Shown: piece after piece, positions 8,741 through 17,726 of the stretch
How the letters are laid out: the number at the start of each line of letters is the position of its first letter
Position numbering within the stretch: the stretch's first letter is position 1
NCBI GenBank assembly: GCA_022781925.1
Contig: JALESO010000043.1
Span: forward strand, 1 to 64,000
DNA length: 64,000 nucleotides
Direction of reading: 5' to 3'
From: Lachnospiraceae bacterium
GTDB taxonomy: Bacteria > Bacillota > Clostridia > Lachnospirales > Lachnospiraceae
Notes under the pieces: generated by a model
What the model saw: only the letters and a program-made list of their open reading frames with translations
Told to the model about the DNA's origin: nothing
Databases searched by the model: none
Position numbers and translations under genes: made by a program

Positions 8741-10657
8741 ATGAGAATTACAGACTTACTGGACAAAAGAAGTATTTCTCTGGATGCCGTTTGTGCATCA
8801 AAATCTGATGCGCTCGACCAGGCCGTTGCTTTGATGGTAAAAAGCGGCAAGATCAATGACGAGGAAGCGTATCGCAAACAGGTTTATCTGAGAGAAGAGG
8901 AGAGCACCACAGGTATCGGAGAAGGAATTGCAATCCCGCACGGAAAATGTGATGCCGTTACAAAACCGGGACTGGCAGCCATGCTCATCAAAGATGGTGT
9001 TGATTTTGATTCTCTGGATGATGAACCGGTAAACCTGCTGTTTTTGATCGCAGCTCCGAACACAGAAGATAACGTACATCTGGATGTACTCAGTAAGCTT
9101 TCCATGCTGCTGATGGATGAGAATTTTGTGGAGAATCTGAAAAATGCTTCTTCCGTAGATGAGTTTATGAAAATCGTGGATGCGGCAGATGAGGAAAAAC
9201 CGGATCTGAACGATCAGCTGGCAGCTCAGACCGAGACAGAGGGCGCTGTCTGCAAGATCATCGCGGTTACATCCTGTCCGACCGGTATCGCACATACCTA
9301 CATGGCAGCGGAAGGTCTGGAAAAAGCAGCAAAATCTCATAACTGTTCCATTAAAGTAGAGACAAGAGGATCCGGCGGTGCCAAAAACGTGCTCACCGAT
9401 GAGGAAATCGCAAATGCAGACTGCGTCATTGTGGCAGCAGACGCACAGGTTCCGATGGATCGTTTCAATGGGAAAAAACTGATCGAGGTTCCGGTTTCTG
9501 ACGGAATCAGCAAGGCAGACCAGCTGGTAGAACGTGCCATCAACGGAGACGCACCGATCTATCACAGCAGCAATGCGGGAAGCCAGAGTTCATCTTCACA
9601 GAAAGCTTCCGGTGGAATCGGACACAGATTATATGTACATCTGATGAACGGTGTATCCCATATGCTTCCGTTCGTTGTGGGCGGTGGTATCCTGATCGCC
9701 ATTGCCTTCCTCATCGATGGAATGAACGTTGATATCAATTCACTGCCTGCGGATATGAGAGCAAACTTCGGTACCATCACTCCGGTGGCAGCAGCCTTCA
9801 AGCAGATCGGTGGAATTGCCTTTGGACTGATGCTTCCGGTTCTGGCAGGATTTATCGGCATGAGTATCGGTGACAGGCCCGCACTTGCCGTTGGTTTTGT
9901 CGGTGGTATGATGGCAGCAAACGGAAAATCCGGTTTCCTGGGTGCGCTGGCAGCAGGTTTCCTGGCAGGTCTGATCATTTTATTACTGAAAAAAGTATTT
10001 GCAAAATTACCGGATGCACTGGAAAAAATCACGCCGGTATTGCTGTATCCCGTATGCGGTATCCTGCTGATGGGACTGATCATGATGTTTATCATCGAGC
10101 CGCCGGTTGGCGCTTTGAATACTGCTTTAAATACAGCCTTGACCAACATGGGCGCTTCTAGTAAAATATTACTGGGAATCGTATGTGCCGGAATGATGGC
10201 GATCGATATGGGTGGCCCATTCAATAAGGCAGCATATGTATTTGGTACCGCAGCAATCGTTGCCGGAAACTATGACATTATGGCAGCAGTTATGATCGGT
10301 GGTATGGTACCGCCGTGTGCAATCGCTCTTGCAACTTTGCTCTTCAAGAACAAATTTACAAAAGAGGAACGCAAATCCGGACCTGTCAACTTTGTTATGG
10401 GACTTGCATTTATCACAGAAGGTGCGATTCCATATGCAGCAGCAGATCCGATCCGTGTACTGCCATCCTGTGTGGCTGGTTCAGCCGTAGCAGGCGCATT
10501 ATCCATGGCATTCGGATGTACACTGATGGCACCGCATGGTGGAATCTTTGTCGTACCGGTTATGGGAAATGCAGGCATGTATCTGGTAGCACTTGCAGTC
10601 GGAACTATTATTTCCGCTGTTTTACTCGGTCTTTTGAAGAAAAAAGTAAATGAATAA
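8741..10657 (+). CDS. fruA: Fructose PTS transporter, fused EIIABC
   Basis: This membrane transporter takes up fructose and phosphorylates it to fructose 1-phosphate. The 638 residues hold, in order, EIIA of the fructose/mannitol type (1-150, phospho-His67 in GIAIPHGK), EIIB (about 168-265, phospho-Cys179 in TSCPTGIAHT) and an EIIC membrane domain of several helices from about residue 300 (HLMNGVSHMLPFVVGGG). The A-B-C order and length are typical of clostridial fructose permeases. It receives phosphate from the HPr and Enzyme I encoded just downstream. Confidence 0.96.
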   Translation: MRITDLLDKRSISLDAVCASKSDALDQAVALMVKSGKINDEEAYRKQVYLREEESTTGIGEGIAIPHGKCDAVTKPGLAAMLIKDGVDFDSLDDEPVNLLFLIAAPNTEDNVHLDVLSKLSMLLMDENFVENLKNASSVDEFMKIVDAADEEKPDLNDQLAAQTETEGAVCKIIAVTSCPTGIAHTYMAAEGLEKAAKSHNCSIKVETRGSGGAKNVLTDEEIANADCVIVAADAQVPMDRFNGKKLIEVPVSDGISKADQLVERAINGDAPIYHSSNAGSQSSSSQKASGGIGHRLYVHLMNGVSHMLPFVVGGGILIAIAFLIDGMNVDINSLPADMRANFGTITPVAAAFKQIGGIAFGLMLPVLAGFIGMSIGDRPALAVGFVGGMMAANGKSGFLGALAAGFLAGLIILLLKKVFAKLPDALEKITPVLLYPVCGILLMGLIMMFIIEPPVGALNTALNTALTNMGASSKILLGIVCAGMMAIDMGGPFNKAAYVFGTAAIVAGNYDIMAAVMIGGMVPPCAIALATLLFKNKFTKEERKSGPVNFVMGLAFITEGAIPYAAADPIRVLPSCVAGSAVAGALSMAFGCTLMAPHGGIFVVPVMGNAGMYLVALAVGTIISAVLLGLLKKKVNE

Positions 10658-10680
10658 TTGTTGAAAAGGAGAACTTGACC

Positions 10681-10938
10681 ATGAAAGAATTTAAGTATGT
10701 AATCACAGATGCACAGGGAATCCACGCACGTCCGGCTTCTGAGCTGGTAAAAGAACTCAAAGGAGTTACTTCAGTTGTCAAACTTACAAAAGAAGGTAAA
10801 ACTGTTGAGGCTAAGAAATTAATGGCTGTTATGAGCCTTGGTATTAAATGTGGACAGGAAGTTACAGTAACAGTAGAAGGCGAAGATGAAGACGCAGTAG
10901 CTGAGAAACTGGAGAACTTCTTCAAAACAAATCTGTAA
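10681..10938 (+). CDS. ptsH: HPr family phosphocarrier protein
   Basis: This 85-residue phosphocarrier passes phosphate from Enzyme I to EIIA. The start is the ATG at 10681 behind AAAAGGAGAAC; an in-frame TTG six bases earlier is too close to that site. The phospho-acceptor His15 lies in GIHARPA at the standard position. The usual regulatory serine at position 46 is Lys here (VEAKKLMAVMSLG), so HPr kinase could not mark it at that site. That suggests a transport-only HPr and a second, Ser46-bearing HPr elsewhere in the genome. It sits between fruA and ptsI. Confidence 0.95.
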   Translation: MKEFKYVITDAQGIHARPASELVKELKGVTSVVKLTKEGKTVEAKKLMAVMSLGIKCGQEVTVTVEGEDEDAVAEKLENFFKTNL

Positions 10939-11027
10939 GATAACATCTGAAAAAGATGGTTTTGCAAAGCAATGCTCTGAATAACTTATGATCGTTTACA
11001 GGATGATCGGTATTTTGGGCCAGAGAG

Positions 11028-11068
11028 GCTGTGTACGGTGGAAAATATCTGGCGTACACAGCTTTTTT
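11028..11068 (+). terminator. Terminator between ptsH and ptsI
   Basis: GCTGTGTACG (11028-11037) pairs perfectly with CGTACACAGC (11053-11062) and is followed by six T. It should lower read-through from fruK-fruA-ptsH into ptsI, and implies either partial read-through or a separate promoter for ptsI. Confidence 0.85.
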
Positions 11069-11120
11069 GCTACAAGACACGAAAACGAATAAAGTTCCGG
11101 ATCGCTATATAGACGGAGCA

Positions 11121-11250
11121 GGTGTGAAGGTTTATCTCAATCTCCGACTGAGATAAACGCTCCGCGAGGATGTGCAGTGATTCTGAGAAGAATATGTTAG
11201 CTTACGCTGACCAGAATCACGCACCAAGTCTCACGTGTGTTCGACTTGAA
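11121..11250 (+). repeat. Structured leader repeat, copy 1 (upstream of ptsI)
   Basis: About 113 bases (from near 11138) are nearly identical to 24670-24779. Visible stems are TTTATCTCA/TGAGATAAA (11130-11138/11148-11156), the 9-bp GTGATTCTG/CAGAATCAC (11177-11185/11212-11220) enclosing a small TAGC/GCTG hairpin, and CAAGTC/GACTTG (11225-11248). It lies just before ptsI. It matches no riboswitch class that I recognise. Confidence 0.65.
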
Positions 11251-11302
11251 TGTAAAAAATAAAATGGACAGAATATATATTGTTGGAAAGGAAAAGTTTG
11301 GT

Positions 11303-12967
11303 ATGAACGTATATCAGGGAAAGAGTGTGTTTGGTGGTATTGCCATCGGACATTTATGTGTATACAAAAAAGGGGAACAGCAGGTAACCCGGCAGAAGAT
11401 CGAAGACGTGGAAGCAGAAGTAAAACGTTTTCAGGATGCCAAGGAAGCAGCGCAGGCACAGCTTGGAGAGTTATACGATAAAGCGGTAAAAGAAGTAGGT
11501 GAAGCAAACGCAGCTATTTTTGAAATGCACCAGATGCTTCTGGAAGACGAGGATTATCAGGATTCCGTAGAAAATATCATCCGCACCCAGCAGGTCAACG
11601 CAGAGTATGCGACAGCGGTGACAAGCGATCATTTTTCTTCCATGTTTGCAGAGATGGATGATGATTATATGAAAGAGCGTGCGGCAGATATCCGTGATAT
11701 TTCCGAGCGTGTCATTGCAAACTTAAATGGAGAGAACAAGAGCAAAGTCGTGACAGACGAGCCGGTGATCATTCTGGCAGACGATCTGGCACCGAGTGAG
11801 ACAGTTCAGCTGGAGAAAGACAAAGTGCTTTCCTTTGTAACGGTACATGGTTCTGTCAACTCCCATACAGCAATCCTTGCCCGCACCATGGGGATTCCGG
11901 CACTGGTAAGTACAGAGATGGAGCTGACCGAAGATCTGGATGGCAAACTGGCTGTTGTAGACGGCAACCACGGCATGATCTATGTGGAGCCGGATGCTGA
12001 GACCATGGAAAAAATGGAAGCTCTGAAAAAAGAAGAAGAGGAGAAGAAAGAACTTCTTCAGACATTCAAGAATAAAGAAAGTGTTACACTGGACGGCAAA
12101 AAGGTACTGACCTATGCAAATATCGGAAATGTCAAAGACCTGGCGCTGGTTCTTCAGAACGGTGCAGAAGGTATCGGATTGTTCCGAAGCGAATTCTTAT
12201 ATCTGGAATCTGAGACCTATCCGACGGAAGAAGAGCAGTTTGAAGTATACAAAAAAGTAGCTGAGACGATGGCAGGCAAACGTGTCATCATCCGTACACT
12301 GGATATCGGTGCGGACAAGCAGGCAGATTATTTTGAACTGGCAAAAGAAGAAAATCCGGCAATGGGTGTCCGTGCCATCCGTATCTGTCTGACCAGACCG
12401 GAAATCTTCAAGACACAGTTGCGTGCACTGTTCCGTGCAAGTGCATTTGGCAATATTGCAATCATGTATCCGATGATTACTTCTTTATCTGAGATCGCAC
12501 AGATCAAAGCAATCGTGGAAGAAGTAAAAGCAGAACTGGATGCAGACAGCGTTCCATACGGCACACCAGAGCAGGGTATCATGATCGAGACACCGGCGGC
12601 AGCAACCATCAGTGATCTGCTGGCCGAAGAAGTAGATTTCTTCAGTATCGGAACCAACGATCTGACCCAGTATACCCTGGCCATTGACCGTCAGAACCAG
12701 TCTCTGGATTCTTTCTTTGACGCACATCATATTGCAGTGCTCCGTATGATCTATCAGACGGTTCAGAATGCACACAAAGCCGGTATCTGGTGTGGTATCT
12801 GCGGTGAACTTGGCGCAGACAGCGACCTGACAGAACTGTTCCTGGCGATGGGCATCGATGAGCTGTCCGTATCTCCGGGACGTCTGCTGACCATCCGCCG
12901 TCTGATCTGCGAGACAGACAGCAGCGCAAATAAGGAAGAAATCCTGAAAAAGTGGCTGTATATTTAA
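11303..12967 (+). CDS. ptsI: PTS Enzyme I (phosphoenolpyruvate-protein phosphotransferase)
   Basis: This soluble enzyme takes phosphate from PEP and gives it to HPr. I chose the ATG at 11303, behind GGAAAGGAAAAG, which gives 554 residues, close to the 570-575 of the family. The open frame extends upstream into the repeat leader, but those codons do not look like Enzyme I. Phospho-acceptor His188 is in GSVNSHTAILART. The PEP-binding TIM barrel shows RTLDIGADKQ, then GVRAIRICL, FSIGTNDLTQY and the catalytic Cys in GICGE. Presence of the general PTS protein inside a fructose operon means it may serve other sugars too. Confidence 0.95.
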   Translation: MNVYQGKSVFGGIAIGHLCVYKKGEQQVTRQKIEDVEAEVKRFQDAKEAAQAQLGELYDKAVKEVGEANAAIFEMHQMLLEDEDYQDSVENIIRTQQVNAEYATAVTSDHFSSMFAEMDDDYMKERAADIRDISERVIANLNGENKSKVVTDEPVIILADDLAPSETVQLEKDKVLSFVTVHGSVNSHTAILARTMGIPALVSTEMELTEDLDGKLAVVDGNHGMIYVEPDAETMEKMEALKKEEEEKKELLQTFKNKESVTLDGKKVLTYANIGNVKDLALVLQNGAEGIGLFRSEFLYLESETYPTEEEQFEVYKKVAETMAGKRVIIRTLDIGADKQADYFELAKEENPAMGVRAIRICLTRPEIFKTQLRALFRASAFGNIAIMYPMITSLSEIAQIKAIVEEVKAELDADSVPYGTPEQGIMIETPAAATISDLLAEEVDFFSIGTNDLTQYTLAIDRQNQSLDSFFDAHHIAVLRMIYQTVQNAHKAGIWCGICGELGADSDLTELFLAMGIDELSVSPGRLLTIRRLICETDSSANKEEILKKWLYI

Positions 12968-12995
12968 TTGTAAGGGAAAAGAGGAATTTTATCAT

Positions 12996-13742
12996 ATGTT
13001 GACAGAAAAGAGGCAGGAGGAAATTCTGCGCCTGCTTACTTTGAAAGGTAGCGTGACGGTTCAGGAGCTGAAGGAATATTTTGATGCTTCAGAATCCACC
13101 ATCCGGCGTGATCTGAACACGTTGGATGAAAAAGGCGCACTGGTAAAAGTATTTGGCGGCGCCATGTTGGCAGAATCAAATCTTGCCACAAAAGACGAAC
13201 AGGTTTCACAGCGTAAGGGAATGTATCAGGAAGAGAAGCAGAAGATCGGACGATATGCTGCTTCCCTGATTGAGCCACATGATTTTGTGTATGTGGACGC
13301 AGGTACGACAACCGCCTGCATGATTCCGTATATTACAGAGAAAACGGCAACCTTTGTGACGAATGCGGTATCCCATGCGCTGGAACTTGCCGGAAACGGC
13401 TTCCATGTTATAATCCTTGGCGGCGAGCTGAAGGCGGCGACGGAGGCCATCGTTGGAAATGAAGCATGCATGAGCCTGCAGAATTTCAATTTCACAAAAT
13501 GCTTTATGGGAACCAATGGGGCATCTCCGGCGGTTGGGTTCACTACACCGGAGATCAATGAAGCCAAGATCAAAGAATGTGCCATGACGCACAGCCTGAA
13601 GTCCTATGTGCTGTGTGACAGCACAAAGTTCCATCAGGTCAATCCGATCCGGTTTGGAACGTTTGAATCTGCGCAGATTCTGACGGAACAGATTCCGGAT
13701 GCGGTACTGAAACGGCATACGAACATTATCGTGGTTTCGTAA
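12996..13742 (+). CDS. DeoR/GlpR-family transcriptional regulator of the fructose operon
   Basis: This 248-residue repressor has an N-terminal winged helix (MLTEKRQEEILRLL, then STIRRDLNTL near residue 34) and a C-terminal sugar-phosphate-sensing domain (YVDAGTTT near residue 91 and the ISOCOT-like core). It starts 28 bases after ptsI behind GAGGA, so it belongs to the same transcript. By analogy with FruR of other Firmicutes it probably senses fructose 1-phosphate and represses the promoter at 7558. That target is inference. Confidence 0.88.
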   Translation: MLTEKRQEEILRLLTLKGSVTVQELKEYFDASESTIRRDLNTLDEKGALVKVFGGAMLAESNLATKDEQVSQRKGMYQEEKQKIGRYAASLIEPHDFVYVDAGTTTACMIPYITEKTATFVTNAVSHALELAGNGFHVIILGGELKAATEAIVGNEACMSLQNFNFTKCFMGTNGASPAVGFTTPEINEAKIKECAMTHSLKSYVLCDSTKFHQVNPIRFGTFESAQILTEQIPDAVLKRHTNIIVVS

Positions 13743-13767
13743 TATGTATAAAAAATAAGGTTGTGAA

Positions 13768-13845
13768 GAAAGAACGTCGCGTATTTTGTCTTGTCAGCTA
13801 ACAATCGCTTCCCAAGAAAAAATACGCGGCATTCTTTCATTTACG
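13768..13845 (+). repeat. Conserved-core terminator hairpin, copy 3
   Basis: The arms run from GAAAGAACG (13768) to GCATTCTTTC (ending 13838), with GCGTATTTT pairing AAATACGC inside. The core is TTTTGTCTTG, GCTAACAATCGC, CAAGAAAAA, so the inner stem here is CTTG/CAAG where copy 1 has CTC/GAG. It ends the fructose operon in sense orientation. Confidence 0.75.
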
Positions 13846-13933
13846 TTGCGGTTAATATGTAAACAGAGAATTTTTCATGTCCATGTTGGAGTCATTTGCA
13901 TGTTGTTCTTTAAATCAAACACCTTAATTCCTA

Positions 13934-13962
13934 TTGACATTAGGGGAATACTATGATAATAT
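13934..13962 (+). promoter_or_regulatory. Promoter of the cysteine desulfurase operon
   Basis: A perfect TTGACA (13934-13939), a 17-base spacer and TAATAT (13957-13962) form a strong promoter. ATTCCTA (13926-13932) and TAGGGGAAT (13941-13949) make an imperfect inverted repeat across the -35 box that could be an operator. An Rrf2/IscR-type regulator would fit, but none is encoded in the window. Confidence 0.75.
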
Positions 13963-14023
13963 ATCCACGAATTAAGGAAACAATCGTTAAAATACAATAC
14001 TAAGATAGAAAGTGTGAGGGACT

Positions 14024-15211
14024 ATGAACGTATATTTTGATAATGCGGCAACGACAAAAATGAGCCAGGTTGCATTGGACGCTATGATCCCATGTCTGGA
14101 AAATGTATATGCAAATGCATCAAGTCTTCATACTCCGGGTCAGAAATCCAAGGAGGTACTGGAGAAAGCAAGAGAGGAGATCGCAGCCTGTATCGGAGCA
14201 CAGCCGAATGAGATTTATTTCACTTCCGGCGGAAGCGAGGCTGACAATCAGGCTATCGTATCAGCAGCAAAATGGGGCGCACGCAGAAATAAAAAACACA
14301 TTATTTCTACTGCTTTTGAGCATCATGCGGTACTTCATACACTGCAGAAACTGGAAAAAGAAGGTTATGAAGTAACTTATCTGGATGTTCATGAGAATGG
14401 TATGGTCCGCTTAGAGGAAGTTGAGGCAGCCATCCGTCCGGATACATGTCTTGTAACGATCATGTATGCAAATAATGAGATTGGAAGCATCCAGCCAATC
14501 CCTGAGATCGGTGCGATCTGCAAAGAAAAAGGTGTATATTTCCACACAGATGCCGTACAGGCAGTCGGACATCTTCCAATTAATGTAAAAGCGCAGAATA
14601 TCGATATGATGTCTGCATCCGCACATAAATTCCACGGACCAAAAGGAGTTGGTTTCCTGTATGCAAGAAAAGGAATCCTGCTTTCCAACATCATCGAAGG
14701 TGGTGCTCAGGAGCGTGGCAAACGTGCCGGCACAGAGAACATCCCTGCTATCGTAGGTATGGCAGCAGCATTAAAAGATGTTCTGGCACATCAGAAAGAA
14801 AATGCAGAGAAGATGACAGCATTACGTGACCGCCTGATCGAAGGTCTGCTGACCATTCCGCATTCCAAATTAAACGGAGACCGCACAAAACGTCTTCCGG
14901 GTAACGTAAACTTCTGTTTTGAAGGCATCGAGGGCGAGTCCCTGTTACTGATGCTCGACATGAAAGGTATCGCAGCATCCTCCGGTTCTGCATGTACATC
15001 CGGTTCCCTGGATCCGTCCCATGTACTTCTTGCAATCGGTCTGCCGCACGAAGTAGCACACGGTTCCCTTCGTTTATCCTTATCTGAGTACAATACCCAG
15101 GAAGAAGTGGACTATGTATTAGAAGAATTACCGAAGATCGTAACTTATTTAAGAAATATGTCACCGGTTTGGGATGAATTGGAAAAAGGAGAGAAAAAAC
15201 ATGTTATATAG
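14024..15211 (+). CDS. nifS: Cysteine desulfurase, NifS/IscS type
   Basis: This PLP enzyme takes sulfur from cysteine for Fe-S cluster assembly and perhaps tRNA thiolation. The 395 residues show the N-terminal NAATTKMS, the PLP lysine K202 in [12 protein letters not shown] and the persulfide cysteine C324 in SGSACTSGS on a group I-type loop. The stop codon overlaps the start of the IscU gene by 11 bases, so the two are translationally coupled. The pair alone, without sufBCD or hscAB, is the usual clostridial arrangement. Confidence 0.96.
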   Translation: MNVYFDNAATTKMSQVALDAMIPCLENVYANASSLHTPGQKSKEVLEKAREEIAACIGAQPNEIYFTSGGSEADNQAIVSAAKWGARRNKKHIISTAFEHHAVLHTLQKLEKEGYEVTYLDVHENGMVRLEEVEAAIRPDTCLVTIMYANNEIGSIQPIPEIGAICKEKGVYFHTDAVQAVGHLPINVKAQNIDMMSASAHKFHGPKGVGFLYARKGILLSNIIEGGAQERGKRAGTENIPAIVGMAAALKDVLAHQKENAEKMTALRDRLIEGLLTIPHSKLNGDRTKRLPGNVNFCFEGIEGESLLLMLDMKGIAASSGSACTSGSLDPSHVLLAIGLPHEVAHGSLRLSLSEYNTQEEVDYVLEELPKIVTYLRNMSPVWDELEKGEKKHVI

Positions 15212-15632
15212 TGAAAAAGTAATGGATCATTTTCAGAATCCGAGAAACGTAGGTAAAATGGAAGATGCTGATGGAGTCGGCGAAGTAGGAAATGCAAAAT
15301 GTGGCGATATCATGAGAATGTATATCAAAGTTAATCCGGATGATCAGACAATCTCAGATGTAAAATTCAATACATTCGGATGCGGTTCTGCCATCGCAAC
15401 AAGCTCCATGGCTACTGAGATGATCAAAGGTAAAAAGATTGACGAAGCTCTGGAACTGTCCAACCGTGCAGTAGTAGAGGCACTTGACGGACTTCCACCA
15501 GCAAAAATCCACTGTTCCGTACTTGCTGAGGAAGCAGTAAAGGCAGCAGTAAAAGATTACTATGACAAAAACGGCATTGAGTACGATCACGAGAAATTCC
15601 AGTCCGTAGACTGTGCACACTGCCACGAATAA
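15201..15632 (+). CDS. iscU: Fe-S cluster assembly scaffold, IscU/NifU-like
   Basis: The 143-residue scaffold receives sulfur from the desulfurase encoded upstream and holds nascent Fe-S clusters. I chose the ATG at 15201, preceded by AAAGGAGAG; an earlier in-frame ATG at 15174 lies before that site. The three cluster cysteines are in AKCGD, FGCGSA and KIHCS, with the conserved Asp after the first. An extra C-terminal motif, DCAHCHE, adds two cysteines, as in many clostridial members. Confidence 0.95.
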   Translation: MLYSEKVMDHFQNPRNVGKMEDADGVGEVGNAKCGDIMRMYIKVNPDDQTISDVKFNTFGCGSAIATSSMATEMIKGKKIDEALELSNRAVVEALDGLPPAKIHCSVLAEEAVKAAVKDYYDKNGIEYDHEKFQSVDCAHCHE

Positions 15633-15670
15633 AACACCATTCCTTAAATTAATAAATACTTGTGAGCGAA

Positions 15671-15702
15671 AGAAAAGCGTCCTTTGCAGGGCGCTTTTCT
15701 TT
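15671..15702 (+). terminator. Terminator of the nifS-iscU operon
   Basis: AGAAAAGCG (15671-15679) pairs with CGCTTTTCT (15692-15700), with TT after it. Its loop contains the -35 box of the next promoter, so the two signals share DNA. Confidence 0.75.
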
Positions 15703-15712
15703 ATGCTATACT
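15684..15712 (+). promoter_or_regulatory. Promoter of the AAA-ATPase-like gene, nested in a terminator
   Basis: TTGCAG (15684-15689), 17 bases, then TATACT (15707-15712). The -35 box lies in the loop of the iscU terminator and the spacer covers its 3' arm. Confidence 0.6.
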
Positions 15713-15752
15713 ATTCATAACTATTGGAAAATGTCATGAAAGGAGAATTTTG

Positions 15753-17351
15753 ATGGGAAGCTACCTGAACCCTGGATGTGGTTGTTTTGAGATGGCTTTG
15801 CGCTCTCAGATTTATATAGACAAAAGCGGATTGATTGATGCAACAAATGAATGTCTGGGCACGTTGCAGCGTTTTATGTGCGTCAGCCGTCCACGCAGAT
15901 TCGGAAAATCAATGGCGATGGATATGCTGGCAGCATACTATGACAGAAGTCTGGATACTGCAAAATATTTTGATAAAATGAAGATCAGTGAATCAGAATC
16001 TTATCGGGAGCATTTAAATCAATACGATGTATTGAAGATTAATATGCAGGATTTCCTGAGTGCGGCAAGCAGCATGGATGAAATGCTTGATATGTTGCAG
16101 AAATACCTCATTTTTGATTTGCTGGATAAATATGAAACCACGGTACGTTTCAGAGATGAAAAAAATCTGATTCAGTCGATGAAAGATGTGTATACCAAGA
16201 CAGGTCATCCATTTGTTATTTTGATCGATGAGTGGGATTGTCTATTCCGGGAATATGCACAGGATAAAGAAGCACAGAAGAAATATCTGGATTTTTTGCG
16301 TACCTGGATGAAAGATAAAGATTATGTTGCATTGGCTTATATGACGGGAATTTTGCCGGTCAAAAAGTATGGCACACATTCTGCCTTAAATATGTTTACA
16401 GAGTATGCCATGACGGATCCGGGAAAACTGGCTGAATTTTTTGGATTTACAGAAGAGGAAGTAAAGCTGCTTTGTGATAAGTATCGGATGGATTTTGAAG
16501 AGGCAAAAGCCTGGTATGACGGATATCATCTGATTTCAAATGGAATAGAGAAAGATATACTGTATTCCATGTACAGTCCGAAATCAGTGGTAGAAGCAAT
16601 GCTTCGGCACAAATTTGGCACATACTGGAATCAGACAGAGACTTATGAGGCATTGAAAATATATATTCAGATGAACATGGATGGTCTGAAAGATGCGATT
16701 GTAAAAATGCTGGCAGGGGAAAAGATTCCTATCAATACAGGAACCTTCAGTAATGACATGACAACATTTGAAACAAGAGATGATGTACTGACATTGCTGA
16801 CACATCTTGGGTATTTGACCTATGACAGTGAGACGGAAGCTGTGTCAATTCCAAATAAGGAAGTGGCAAAGGAATACATTAATGCGATCAGCACCATGGA
16901 TTGGAAAGAAGTGACACGTTCTGTTGAGGCATCCAGAAAGTTACTGGAAGCTCTGTGGAATCAGGATGAAGAGGCGGTTGCAAGAGGCGTGGATCAGGCA
17001 CACAGAGAGATTTCAATATTAGAATACAATGATGAAAATTCGCTGAGCTGTACGATCAACCTCGCCTTTTATTTTGCCCGCGAATATTATACGATCGTCC
17101 GTGAACTTCCGAGTGGAAAAGGATTTGCAGACATCTGTTTCATCCCGAGAAAAAAACACATGGATAAACCGGCAGTGATTATTGAATTGAAATGGGATAA
17201 AACTGCAGAAGGCGCAATTGAGCAGATTAAGCAAAACCGGTATATGGATTCTCTGAAGGAGTATCATGGAGAACTGCTGCTTGCAGGGATCAATTATGAT
17301 AAAAAGACAAAAGAACATACCTGTGTCATTGAAAAATATGAATTAAAATAA
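15753..17351 (+). CDS. AAA-ATPase-like protein with C-terminal PD-(D/E)XK nuclease-like domain
   Basis: The 532-residue protein starts at the ATG at 15753 behind AAAGGAG. Its N-terminal half is the AAA-ATPase_like module, with a Walker A variant in RPRRFGKSM (near residue 50) and Walker B in ILIDEWDCLF (near residue 160). The C-terminal third resembles the PD-(D/E)XK type-9 module: FADICFIPR followed by IIELKWD near residue 480. This two-domain family is common and multi-copy in gut Firmicutes and Bacteroidetes. Its role is not established; defence or mobile-element functions have been suggested. It is a single-gene unit with its own promoter. Confidence 0.85.
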   Translation: MGSYLNPGCGCFEMALRSQIYIDKSGLIDATNECLGTLQRFMCVSRPRRFGKSMAMDMLAAYYDRSLDTAKYFDKMKISESESYREHLNQYDVLKINMQDFLSAASSMDEMLDMLQKYLIFDLLDKYETTVRFRDEKNLIQSMKDVYTKTGHPFVILIDEWDCLFREYAQDKEAQKKYLDFLRTWMKDKDYVALAYMTGILPVKKYGTHSALNMFTEYAMTDPGKLAEFFGFTEEEVKLLCDKYRMDFEEAKAWYDGYHLISNGIEKDILYSMYSPKSVVEAMLRHKFGTYWNQTETYEALKIYIQMNMDGLKDAIVKMLAGEKIPINTGTFSNDMTTFETRDDVLTLLTHLGYLTYDSETEAVSIPNKEVAKEYINAISTMDWKEVTRSVEASRKLLEALWNQDEEAVARGVDQAHREISILEYNDENSLSCTINLAFYFAREYYTIVRELPSGKGFADICFIPRKKHMDKPAVIIELKWDKTAEGAIEQIKQNRYMDSLKEYHGELLLAGINYDKKTKEHTCVIEKYELK

Positions 17352-17470
17352 GTGATGAGATAAAAAGTTTTACTTACAATTTACAGTAATATGCTTTGAT
17401 TTTTACGATGGCATGCTAGTATCTCAGTATCAAAAGAAAAGTGTTTTTGATATGGAGAAAGAGGCGTGAC

Positions 17471-17716
17471 ATGATGAAAAAGATTTATGCATATTCTAAT
17501 AAAGCAAGTAAAAATACAGCGATTTCCGGCAGCTATTTATATCTGTTTCTGCGCACCATCAGTGTGGCAGTAATCTCGCTGGCAGTAGTGCTGGTCCTGA
17601 ACCTGTTTGTTACGATCCCGGGAATGACGCGTCTGGTATTTCTGATGCTGGTGTGCGGATGGATCACACTTGGATATGGATTTTTCGGTGGTATTCTGAC
17701 ATTGATGCGACGATGA
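17471..17716 (+). CDS. Small membrane protein of unknown function
   Basis: This 81-residue protein starts at the ATG at 17471, seven bases after GAGG. A basic N-terminal region (KKIYAYSNKASK) is followed by two hydrophobic segments near residues 26-47 and 52-76, and it ends in LMRR. I do not recognise a family. It converges with the membrane protein gene at 17727 with only 10 bases between them. Coding potential looks real because the hydrophobic pattern and ribosome site are both good. Confidence 0.6.
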   Translation: MMKKIYAYSNKASKNTAISGSYLYLFLRTISVAVISLAVVLVLNLFVTIPGMTRLVFLMLVCGWITLGYGFFGGILTLMRR

Positions 17717-17726
17717 AATTCAGAGA

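Noticed and set aside
10675..10680. TTG start for ptsH two codons upstream
   Set aside because: It lies too close to the AAGGAG site; the ATG at 10681 places the phospho-acceptor at the standard His15.
11237..11302. Upstream extension of ptsI into the repeat leader
   Set aside because: The extra codons do not resemble Enzyme I, fall in the structured repeat, and the ATG at 11303 has a good ribosome site.
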